From Azoarcus sp. (GTDB lineage Bacteria > Pseudomonadota > Gammaproteobacteria > Burkholderiales > Rhodocyclaceae), in assembly GCA_031259795.1 (NCBI GenBank), contig JAIRLA010000270.1, positions 1 through 5,459 on the forward strand: a stretch of 5,459 nt of DNA, written 5' to 3'. A model generated the notes under the pieces. That model saw only the letters and a list, made by a program, of their open reading frames with translations, did not search any database and was not told the origin of the DNA. Made by a program: the position numbers and the translations under genes. Below are positions 1-5,258 of this stretch, piece by piece; within the stretch, counting starts at the first letter, position 1; each line of letters opens with the position of its first letter.

Positions 1-53
1 AGGCAGAGCGCGGGCGGCAGATAGCGGCGAAGCAGGCGGCGAAAGGAAGACAT
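1..53 (-). CDS. N-terminus of an unidentified protein, possibly a transporter (partial)
   Basis: Only the first 17 codons are in the window: MSSFRRLLRRYLPPALC, followed by the first two bases of a leucine-type codon. The start is basic (R5, R6, R9, R10) and then turns hydrophobic. Such N-termini are common in ABC exporters that fuse a membrane domain to an ATPase, where a cytoplasmic basic stretch precedes the first membrane helix. The gene follows the MarR-family gene on the same strand after 159 bases. MarR regulators often sit next to the exporter they control, so a transporter is a reasonable inference. No Shine-Dalgarno site is obvious; the bases just upstream are A-rich. The identity cannot be settled from this fragment, and a chance ATG is possible. 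Confidence 0.4.
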   Translation of the reverse strand, partial: MSSFRRLLRRYLPPALC

Positions 54-212
54 TGTTTTTTCAGCATGCGGAGCAAGGAAAGGGAGCGTAACGCGATGTC
101 CGGTCTTTTGCCCGGCGCAACCCGCTGTCCGGAGCATGCGCGCGGGCAAAGCGGATTTCTGGTGAGCGCCCAGTGGAATAGGCTCTTAATTTCCGTTTGC
201 TGGAATCTCCGC

Positions 213-743
213 TCATCTTTTTGTTTCCTGATGGATTTTGCGCTTGAGCCATGTCTTGAGCGCCTCCCATCCCTCCTCCTGGTCTCCCCGCCGCCTTTCC
301 TCTGCTTCCCAGGCGTCGAGAAGGCGGATCAGGAGCGCCGCCAGCGATGCACGCTCCGCATCGCTCAATATGGAAAAAAGATGTTTTGCGTTTTGGCGAT
401 GGTGCTGATGGTGTTCGGTCAATTTCATGCGCCCCTGTCCGGTCAGTTGCAAAATGAAATTGCGCCGGTCTTTCTCGCTGCGTTGCCGGGTAATGTCGCC
501 ATTCTTCTCCATCTTTATCAGGAGTTCGCTCAGGGACGCGGAGCGGATATGGAGGCGTTCCAGCAGTTCGCGCTGGCTTACTTGCCCGGACTCGCCGAGG
601 ATGGAAAGAATGTGCCCTTGCGCATGGCGTACCGCCTCATGGTGGAGGTGATGCTCGCGCGCCATCCGCCTGGCGGCGCGATGGAAAAGAAGCAGCAATT
701 GCTCGTCGCTACAGGGCGGCTCCGATTCGCGGGTCTCCGGCAT
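213..743 (-). CDS. MarR-family winged-helix transcriptional regulator
   Basis: This 176-residue protein is the usual length for a MarR-family dimeric DNA-binding repressor. The winged helix-turn-helix covers about residues 42-104. It comprises QGHILSIL, the helix SQRELLERLHI (56-66), the recognition helix RSASLSELLIKMEKNG (67-82) and the wing, with the family's DRR signature at 92-94 followed by NFILQLTGQG. Helices on both sides (about 14-40 and 107-150) would form the dimer interface. Two HHxHH clusters are unusual: HHLHH at 31-35 and HHQHH at 111-115. The start at 743 gives a normal family length. An in-frame ATG at 779 is possible, but neither has a clear Shine-Dalgarno site. The gene overlaps the upstream cysteine-motif ORF by 35 bases, which suggests translational coupling. 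The ligand is unknown. The likely target is its own operon, through the palindromes near 1025-1094. Confidence 0.93.
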   Translation of the reverse strand: MPETRESEPPCSDEQLLLLFHRAARRMAREHHLHHEAVRHAQGHILSILGESGQVSQRELLERLHIRSASLSELLIKMEKNGDITRQRSEKDRRNFILQLTGQGRMKLTEHHQHHRQNAKHLFSILSDAERASLAALLIRLLDAWEAEERRRGDQEEGWEALKTWLKRKIHQETKR

Positions 744-978
744 GATAAGTGCGCATGAACTGGACAAACGCCTCACCATGCTTGCAACGAGGCTGGGCAA
801 GTATACAGCGTTTGTTGCACAGCGGGCATTCCGCGGGGTAAGCCGCCCGGCGCGGCGCCTCATCCTGGCGCGGAGGCGGGGCGGGACGTGGCGAGGAATG
901 CGCGGGCCGAGCGCGCCGCCTGGCAGGCTCGTGTGTGTGGAGACGGGATTTCAGGCGAAGCAAGAAGCGTAGCAACAT
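709..978 (-). CDS. Small cysteine-motif protein upstream of the MarR gene
   Basis: This 89-residue ORF has no function I can name. It has a basic, proline- and arginine-rich first half, then a compact motif at residues 50-68: E-CPLC-NKR-C-ILAQPR-C-KH. C51, C54, C58 and C65, with H67 close by, could bind zinc or an iron-sulfur cluster (inference). I associate short proteins with a CPxC-x3-C...C-x-x-G motif next to MarR genes in other bacteria, but this is memory, not a search. The start is the best supported in the window: AAGGAGG lies six bases before the ATG. It is the first ORF after the promoter at 1047-1074. Its 3' end overlaps the MarR start in another frame, so ribosomes finishing it could reinitiate on the regulator. 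The arginine-rich first half could be only weakly constrained; the conserved part may be the C-terminal 40 residues. Confidence 0.62.
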   Translation of the reverse strand: MLLRFLLRLKSRLHTHEPARRRARPAHSSPRPAPPPRQDEAPRRAAYPAECPLCNKRCILAQPRCKHGEAFVQFMRTYHAGDPRIGAAL

Positions 979-984
979 GGGTTG

Positions 985-991
985 CCTCCTT
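985..991 (-). promoter_or_regulatory. Strong Shine-Dalgarno site for the cysteine-motif ORF
   Basis: On the minus strand the sequence reads AAGGAGG, then CAACCC, then ATG. It is close to an ideal match to the 16S rRNA tail at normal spacing. It decides the start at 978 and is the main sign that this small ORF is translated. The downstream MarR gene has no comparable site. Confidence 0.75.
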
Positions 992-1024
992 GTACAAAGG
1001 GAAAACGAGAGAAAACAATATTTG

Positions 1025-1038
1025 GCAAGGTACCTTGC
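1025..1038. promoter_or_regulatory. Palindromic operator candidate, proximal copy
   Basis: GCAAGGTACCTTGC is a perfect 14-base palindrome. It lies at about +3 to +16 relative to the predicted start near 1040, a position where a bound dimer would block transcription. Size and symmetry suit a MarR dimer. The inner ten bases are repeated exactly at 1085-1094. Confidence 0.6.
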
Positions 1039-1046
1039 TTTTTCAG

Positions 1047-1074
1047 CCTATACCGATCCTTCTTCCTGCGTCAA
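1047..1074 (-). promoter_or_regulatory. Sigma70-like promoter of the MarR operon
   Basis: On the minus strand a -35 box TTGACG (1069-1074) and a -10 box TATAGG (1047-1052) are separated by 16 bases. Transcription would start near 1040, giving a leader of about 60 bases before the ATG at 978. The -35 matches the consensus at five of six positions and the -10 at four of six. Its position between two identical palindromes supports a regulated promoter. Confidence 0.55.
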
Positions 1075-1084
1075 CAGAAAAATA

Positions 1085-1094
1085 AAGGTACCTT
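1085..1094. promoter_or_regulatory. Palindromic operator candidate, distal copy
   Basis: AAGGTACCTT repeats the core of the proximal palindrome. It lies just upstream of the -35 box, at about -45 to -54. The two centres are 58 bases apart, about five and a half helical turns, so two dimers would sit on roughly opposite faces of straight B-DNA. It lies between the nth stop codon and the promoter. Confidence 0.52.
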
Positions 1095-1130
1095 CGTATT
1101 TTCTTCGCAACCGAAGCGGTTATGGTGTCA

Positions 1131-1763
1131 TCAAGCTGTTTTTTCGGGCCAGGCGCACAGGTCGGACACGCAACAAGCGGCGCATCGCGGTTTGCGCGCG
1201 GTACAGGTGTAGCGTCCGTGCAGGATCAGCCAATGGTGCGCGTCGAGCAGGTATTGGGCGGGTACGTTTTTCATGAGGGCGTCTTCGACCGCGCTCACGT
1301 CTTCGCCCGGCGCGAGCCCCGTGCGGTTGGCGAGGCGGAAAATGTGGGTGTCGACGGCCATCACCGCTTGGCGGAATACGGAGTTTAGTATGACATTGGC
1401 GGTTTTTCGCCCCACGCCGGGGAGGGCCTCGAGGGCGGCGCGTCCAGCGGGCACTTCGCCGTCGTGGCGTTCGAGCAATAGCCGGGAGAGGGCGACGATG
1501 TTTTTCGCCTTGGCGCGGAAGATGCCGATGGTCTTGATGTAGCCGGCCACGGCCTCTTCGCCGAGCGCGGCCATTGCCGCGGGGGTCGGCGCGACGGCGA
1601 AAAGGCGGCGAGTGGCGAGGTTGACGCTTTTGTCGGTGGCTTGCGCCGAGAGGACGACCGCGACGAGAAGCTGGTAGGGGCTGGCGTATTCGAGTTCAGT
1701 GCGCGGTTCGGGGTTGAGCGCCGCCAAGCGGCGGAAAAATTCGCGCGCGGCTTCCGGGGTCAT
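1131..1763 (-). CDS. nth: Endonuclease III, DNA glycosylase/AP lyase
   Basis: Endonuclease III removes oxidised pyrimidines from DNA and nicks the abasic site, acting in base excision repair. The 210-residue protein is nearly the length of E. coli Nth (211) and aligns without shifts. The helix-hairpin-helix is LPGVGRKTANVIL (114-126), with catalytic lysine K120. The catalytic aspartate is D138 in VDTHIFR. The [4Fe-4S] cluster ligands are C187, C194, C197 and C203, in the expected C-x6-C-x2-C-x5-C spacing. An extra cysteine, C198, sits directly after the third ligand. The start at 1763 matches the family N-terminus, although the ribosome-binding site is weak (AAAGG about ten bases upstream). 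The gene is transcribed divergently from rep. A MITE-like element begins only 29 bases upstream of its start codon, so its promoter lies in or next to that element. Confidence 0.98.
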   Translation of the reverse strand: MTPEAAREFFRRLAALNPEPRTELEYASPYQLLVAVVLSAQATDKSVNLATRRLFAVAPTPAAMAALGEEAVAGYIKTIGIFRAKAKNIVALSRLLLERHDGEVPAGRAALEALPGVGRKTANVILNSVFRQAVMAVDTHIFRLANRTGLAPGEDVSAVEDALMKNVPAQYLLDAHHWLILHGRYTCTARKPRCAACCVSDLCAWPEKTA

Positions 1764-1792
1764 GATGCGTGGCCTTTATACTTGGAGATCAT

Positions 1793-1814
1793 ATCAGCGG
1801 CGCTGCGCGCCGGA
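1793..1814 (+). repeat. Left terminal inverted repeat of the MITE-like element
   Basis: This arm is itself an imperfect hairpin: CGGCGC (1798-1803), loop TGC, GCGCCG (1807-1812). It differs from the right arm at one position, a G in place of T at the thirteenth base. Confidence 0.65.
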
Positions 1815-1920
1815 TGGAACGAATTGGATTGCCACGGGCCCGCGGCCCTCGCAATGACGAGACTTCTTATTCCCCTCGCCCCCCGAAGAGGGGAGAGGGC
1901 CAGGGAGAGGGCGCTGACCC

Positions 1921-1942
1921 TCCGGCGCGAAGCGCCGCTGAT
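1921..1942 (-). repeat. Right terminal inverted repeat of the MITE-like element
   Basis: This is the reverse complement of the left arm at 21 of 22 positions. It also folds on itself: CGGCGC (1923-1928), loop GAA, GCGCCG (1932-1937). It is followed by TTCTTTT, so it could act as a weak terminator on the plus strand. Confidence 0.65.
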
Positions 1943-2296
1943 TCTTTTGTGATGGGAGATGGACGAGCGTTTCATTTTCTTTCCTTTCCTCCTCTTCAGA
2001 TAGCGTCGTCACAAAACAGGCGTTATTTTAATCGTATTGCAACTTCATCATAATGGCGTCTTGTGTCTTGCAAACAGCATCATCGAGGTCACGATATTCC
2101 AGACTACGCCCGACCGCTTCTGGAGCCGCATCTTCCCGGTCGACAAGGCTCTCGGGGAGGCCGGATGCGGGATAACCGGCGTCATTACGAGGATCGAAGC
2201 GGCGCGGCCAGCCCGCCGGATGGGCGACGCATGACTCCGTCGCCGCGCATCATGTCCGGTACACTTCGTTCCCCGCCATTTTTCGCTGTCCGTCCG
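1943..2296. other. Non-coding spacer upstream of rep
   Basis: About 350 bases lie between the MITE-like element and the rep start with no gene I recognise. An AT-richer part (about 1943-2100) should hold the rep promoter, but no box pair is convincing; a CATAAT at 2049-2054 is the best -10 and lacks a good -35. The rep frame stays open upstream to 2063, but that extension does not resemble Rep. A minus-strand frame ending in TAA at 2028-2030 reads LEYRDLDDAVCKTQDAIMMK near its end. It could be a remnant of a lost gene or chance. Confidence 0.5.
2180..2213. repeat. Degenerate fragment of a dispersed palindromic repeat
   Basis: CGTCATTACGAGG at 2180-2192 matches, with one difference in the first 12 bases, the reverse complement of CTCGCAATGACG (about 1849-1860) inside the MITE-like element. 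A GC-rich stretch follows. CGTCATTGCGAGG-type sequences are common in intergenic repeats of many bacteria. It appears to be half of such a repeat whose other arm is lost. Confidence 0.35.
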
Positions 2297-4297
2297 ATGC
2301 CGTCCCAACTCAACGCCCCGCAACGCGAAGCCATCCGTTATCTGGACGGTCCCTGTCTGGTGCTCGCGGGGGCGGGGAGCGGCAAGACGCGGGTCATCAC
2401 GCGCAAGATCGTTCACCTGATCGGCGAGTGCGGCCTGGCCGCTTCCAGTGTGGCGGCGATCACTTTTACCAACAAGGCGGCGCGCGAGATGCGGGAGCGG
2501 GTGGCCCAGCTCACGGGGGGACGGGCGCCGGAAGGGCTGACGGTGTGCACTTTCCACGCGCTGGGGGTGCGGATCATCCGCGCGGAAGCGCGTCATTGCG
2601 GACTCAAGCCGCAATTCTCCATTCTCGATGCCGCCGATACGGCCCAGATCGTCGCCGATATCGCCGCGGATGCGGACAAGGGGGTCGCGCGGCAATTGCA
2701 ATGGCGGATTTCGGCGTGGAAGAACGCGATGATTCCGCCCGCCGAGGCGGCGCGGCTGGCCGGCGACGAGATTTCCGCCGCGGCGGCGCGGATTTATCCC
2801 GATTACGAGCGTACCTTGCGAGCCTATCAGGCTGTCGATTTCGACGATCTCATCGCGTTGCCGGTGCGTTTGTTCGAGGACAATGCCGAGGCGCGCGAGC
2901 GCTGGCAAAACCGGTTGCGTTATTTGCTGGTCGATGAGTATCAGGATACCAATCGCGCCCAGTACCGGCTGCTGCGCCAATTGACCGGCGTGCGCGGCGC
3001 GTTTACCGCCGTGGGCGACGACGATCAGGCGATCTACGCTTGGCGCGGCGCCGATGTCGAAAACCTGCGTCAGTTGCAGGAAGATTTCCCCGGCCTCAAG
3101 CTCATCAAGCTCGAACAGAATTACCGTTCGTCGCGGCGCATCCTGGAGGCGGCCAACCGGGTGATCGCCCACAATACCAAGCTGTTCGAGAAAAGATTGT
3201 GGTCGGAGCATGGCGACGGCGAGGCGGTGGCGGCCACGGCTTGCCGCGACGCCGAGCACGAAGCCGAGTGGGTGGCGATGAAGATCAGCGCTCACAAGTT
3301 CGCGCATCGCACCCATTTCCGCGATTACGCCGTTCTCTACCGCGGCAATCACCAGGCCCGCCTCATCGAACAGTATTTGCGCAATCAGAACATCCCTTAC
3401 GTCATCTCCGGCGGGCAGAGTTTTTTCGACCGCGCCGAGATTCGTGATCTCGTGGCATGGCTGCGCCTGCTGGCGAACGAAGATGATGATCTCGCTTTCA
3501 TCCGCGCCATCACCGTTCCCCGGCGCGGCATCGGCGCGGCCACCATCGAGGCGCTGGGCCGTTATGCCGGCAACCGCCGCCTGAGCTTGTTCGCCGCCGC
3601 CGAAGAAGAAGGCGCGGGCGAGCATGCGCAGGTTCGCCAGATCGAGGCCGTGCGCCAATTCACCGCCTTCATCGCCCGCATGCAGCGCCGCGCCCGGCAC
3701 GAGGCGGCGGAAGGGGTGCTGGCCGATCTGCTGGCGGCGATCGGCTATGAGCAGTGGCTTTTCACGCACCACGACAGCAGCGAGGCGGAAACGAAATGGC
3801 GCAATGTTTCCGAGTTCATCGCCTGGCTTGGACGCCGGGGCGGCGAGGATGGCAAGAACCTGATCGAGCTGACCCAGAGCATCGCGCTCGCTTCGATGCT
3901 CGACAAGGAAGCCCCCGACTTCGACGGCGTGCAACTCGCCACGCTGCACGCGGCCAAGGGGCTGGAGTTCGCGCATGTCTTCCTGATCGGCGTCGAGGAA
4001 GGGCTGCTGCCGCATCAGGGCAGCATCGACGAAGGCAAGGTCGATGAGGAACGGCGCCTGATGTATGTCGGTATCACGCGCGCCCGGCGCAGTCTCAATC
4101 TCACATGGTGCGAGCGCCGCAGGGCGGGCAAGGAAATCCGGGAATGCGAGCCGTCCCGTTTCATTGCCGAAATGGGCGAGGATGTGCGGATCAACGACCG
4201 CGAGCAGCGCAACGCCCCCGTCTCGAAGGAAGAAGGCCGGGCGCGGCTCGCAAATCTGATGGCGATGCTCGAAGCGCGCCAGCCTCCCCGGCAGTGA
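2297..4297 (+). CDS. rep: ATP-dependent DNA helicase Rep (superfamily 1, UvrD/Rep type)
   Basis: Rep is a 3'-to-5' DNA translocase that clears proteins ahead of replication forks and helps restart them. The 666-residue product is close to E. coli Rep (673). All helicase motifs are present: Walker A GAGSGKT (25-31), motif Ia TFTNKAA (56-62), Walker B DEYQD (213-217), motif III GDDDQAIYAWRGA (240-252), motif IV NYRS (275-278), motif V LATLHAAKGLEF (547-558) and motif VI VGITRARR (591-598). Rep-like rather than UvrD-like stretches include ISAWKNAMIPPAEA, FEKRLWSEHGDGE and GLLPHQGSIDE. The start at 2297 was chosen because MPSQLNAPQREAI matches the family N-terminus. ATGs at 2252 and 2231 are in frame, but none has a clear ribosome-binding site. 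The end NLMAMLEARQPPRQ resembles the E. coli tail. It stands alone and is divergent from nth. Confidence 0.97.
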   Translation: MPSQLNAPQREAIRYLDGPCLVLAGAGSGKTRVITRKIVHLIGECGLAASSVAAITFTNKAAREMRERVAQLTGGRAPEGLTVCTFHALGVRIIRAEARHCGLKPQFSILDAADTAQIVADIAADADKGVARQLQWRISAWKNAMIPPAEAARLAGDEISAAAARIYPDYERTLRAYQAVDFDDLIALPVRLFEDNAEARERWQNRLRYLLVDEYQDTNRAQYRLLRQLTGVRGAFTAVGDDDQAIYAWRGADVENLRQLQEDFPGLKLIKLEQNYRSSRRILEAANRVIAHNTKLFEKRLWSEHGDGEAVAATACRDAEHEAEWVAMKISAHKFAHRTHFRDYAVLYRGNHQARLIEQYLRNQNIPYVISGGQSFFDRAEIRDLVAWLRLLANEDDDLAFIRAITVPRRGIGAATIEALGRYAGNRRLSLFAAAEEEGAGEHAQVRQIEAVRQFTAFIARMQRRARHEAAEGVLADLLAAIGYEQWLFTHHDSSEAETKWRNVSEFIAWLGRRGGEDGKNLIELTQSIALASMLDKEAPDFDGVQLATLHAAKGLEFAHVFLIGVEEGLLPHQGSIDEGKVDEERRLMYVGITRARRSLNLTWCERRRAGKEIRECEPSRFIAEMGEDVRINDREQRNAPVSKEEGRARLANLMAMLEARQPPRQ

Positions 4298-4380
4298 GGG
4301 GTCGTGCGCCGTTTCCCGGATAAAAAAAGGGGGGGAAAAAAGAGTGGGATGCCTGCCACTCTCCACCGCAGGGAAGCGTG

Positions 4381-4572
4381 ATGTGCACCGCCGGAGACGC
4401 CGCCTGTCTCAAGGACTACCCGCGAGGCGTCTTTCGCTTCAACGATGGCGTCGGACTCGACCCATACACCCGCAAGCCGCTCGCCCATGGCCGCCGCATC
4501 GCCCCCGTCTCGATGCGCGAACGCGCCGCCGCCTCGCGCGAACAACACGACCGGCATCGACAGATCCGCTAA
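4381..4572 (+). CDS. Small hypothetical protein before the RHS remnant
   Basis: This 63-residue ORF is not one I recognise. It is probably real: AGGGA lies six bases before the ATG, and most codons end in G or C. It has two cysteines near the start (MCTAGDAACLKDYP), a central segment with FRFNDGVGLDPYTRKP, and a basic, glutamine- and histidine-containing tail (REQHDRHRQIR). There is no signal peptide or membrane segment, so it is probably cytoplasmic. It ends 38 bases before the signal-peptide start of the RHS remnant on the same strand, so the two may be co-transcribed. A GTG at 4378 directly before the ATG is an equally possible start. A link with the toxin locus is inferred only from position. 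A runs-of-A-and-G tract lies just upstream (about 4322-4341). Confidence 0.55.
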   Translation: MCTAGDAACLKDYPRGVFRFNDGVGLDPYTRKPLAHGRRIAPVSMRERAAASREQHDRHRQIR

Positions 4573-4610
4573 TCGCCTGTAATATCGCGCCCACGAAAAA
4601 GGTACTTCTC

Positions 4611-5136
4611 ATGAACCGCAACCTGCCACTGGTCGCCGTCGCCCTTCTCCTCGCCAGCCTTTTCCCGCCCGCCCACGCGCAAGAGGCCCCCATCCGCATG
4701 GAAGAGTCCCTGCTCGACTGGGCGCGCGCCAACACGGCGAAAGTATCCACGACGGCCACCGCCTTTCCCTTGGGAAGCCGAAAAGATCCTCGCTCCCGGC
4801 CTGATCGAACCGCTGGTGGCCGAACCTTCGGGCAAAACGGAAAAAGCCGCCCTCGAAGTCGCGCTCAGGCAATGGGCCGCCCGGCAAGACCCGCCCGACC
4901 GTGCGGCGCTCGCCGATTTCTTCGCCGCCCATCCGGCCAGTCCATGGAAACCCGCACTGCTCGGCAACCTCGGCCTGCGCGCTTTGGAAGAAGGCCGCTT
5001 CACGCAAGCAACCTTCCGTCCGGAACCGAATACGCCTGTGAGCAAATTGCAAGGCAAGCGAGAGTATTACGCGCGCGACCATTGGGGTTCGGTGCGGGAT
5101 GTGCTGGATCAGCAAGGCAATGTACAGACCAGATAA
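4611..5136 (+). pseudogene. RHS/YD-repeat toxin protein, frameshifted and internally deleted
   Basis: The start is a clear secretion signal: MNRNLPL, a hydrophobic core VAVALLLASLF, then PPAHA-QE with cleavage likely after A23. AAAGG stands eight bases upstream. The first frame stays plausible to about residue 53; near TTTCCC (4764-4769) the sensible reading moves by one base to PWEAEKILAPGLIEPLV. A helical stretch follows with ALADFFAAHPASPWKPALLG and NLGLRALEEGRFTQA, like the TPR-type N-terminal region I associate with long secreted RHS proteins. At about 5010 the text jumps to EYYARDHWGSVRDVLDQQGNV (5062-5124), which resembles the RHS core motif YYxxDHLGSxRxxxDxxGN. A stop follows at 5134-5136. 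RHS proteins are usually many hundreds of residues or longer; here the YD-repeat barrel is absent. The product is almost certainly non-functional. Confidence 0.68.
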
Positions 5137-5255
5137 TGCTGCGGATGGAAATGTTTGGATGCTCGCCGGCCAAGGTGGAGACGCTCATGGTGGTCCTCAT
5201 TGGGATGTGCAACACCTGGGGAGTGGACATGCCAATGCATTCCCAGGGAGCATAG
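5126..5255 (+). pseudogene. Displaced C-terminal toxin-like tip
   Basis: Right where the RHS core piece ends, a different frame (that of 5099) reads RPDNAADGNVWMLAGQGGDA, then GGPHWDVQ (5189-5212), then SGHANAFPGS. The order of GPHWDVQ followed by a HxN and a PG about a dozen residues later resembles C-terminal toxin tips of RHS-type proteins, but I cannot name the family or activity. A conserved His-Trp-Asp group could be catalytic (inference). The frame runs past the expected end; in the next frame a TAG closes at 5253-5255, three bases before the next gene's ATG. This suggests a second lesion near 5245. The usual core sequence between DHLGS and the tip is missing. Confidence 0.45.
5245..5250 (+). 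promoter_or_regulatory. Shine-Dalgarno site of the possible immunity gene
   Basis: AGGGAG lies eight bases before the ATG at 5259 and overlaps the end of the toxin-like tip. It supports this start and is the overlap expected where toxin and immunity genes are coupled. Confidence 0.45.
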
Positions 5256-5258
5256 AAG

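Larger units (their letters stand above)
1793..1942. mobile_element. MITE-like palindromic element with 22-bp terminal inverted repeats
   Basis: A 150-base stretch is bounded by 22-base inverted repeats (1793-1814 and 1921-1942) that match at 21 of 22 positions. Each begins, reading inwards, ATCAGCGGCGCT. There is no ORF inside that could be a transposase. The interior holds two more hairpins. One has arms ATTGC/GCAAT and GGGCC/GGCCC within 1828-1855, of the type often seen in bacterial intergenic repeats. The other has TCCCCTC at 1871-1877 pairing with GAGGGGA at 1888-1894. No convincing target-site duplication is visible. It is either a non-autonomous transposable element or a composite palindromic repeat; both fit its intergenic position. 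Confidence 0.6.

Noticed and set aside
61..270. 69-codon minus-strand frame after the MarR gene
   Set aside because: It overlaps the MarR 3' end, has no ribosome-binding site that I can see and a low-complexity product. The short start at 53 fits the strand better.
66..758. 230-codon plus-strand frame across the MarR gene
   Set aside because: It lies antisense to a clear MarR protein with the DRR wing signature and has no domain of its own.
800..805. TATACT -10 box on the minus strand upstream of the MarR start
   Set aside because: No -35 box stands at a suitable distance, and it lies inside the cysteine-motif ORF. A weak internal promoter is possible but not supported.
1103..1116. Hairpin CTTCG-CAAC-CGAAG after the nth stop, as a terminator
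   Set aside because: The stem is only five pairs, and no T-run follows on either strand.
4320..4342. A/G homopolymer runs after rep as a terminator
   Set aside because: No stable hairpin precedes a T-run on the plus strand. On the minus strand the T-runs are not preceded by a stem.
2048..4366. 772-codon open frame on the minus strand, antisense to the helicase gene
   Set aside because: It is fully opposite rep, and rep has every family motif. GC-rich genes often leave one antisense frame open. Its product has no recognisable domain and is rich in arginine, alanine and proline.
4015..4557. 180-codon minus-strand frame across the rep end and the small ORF
   Set aside because: It is antisense to rep at one end and to a plus-strand ORF with a good ribosome-binding site at the other, and has no recognisable domain.
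4599..4607. AAGGTACTT near the RHS start as a third copy of the MarR operator
   Set aside because: It lacks one base of the palindrome and is not symmetric. It coincides with the ribosome-binding site, so chance is enough.
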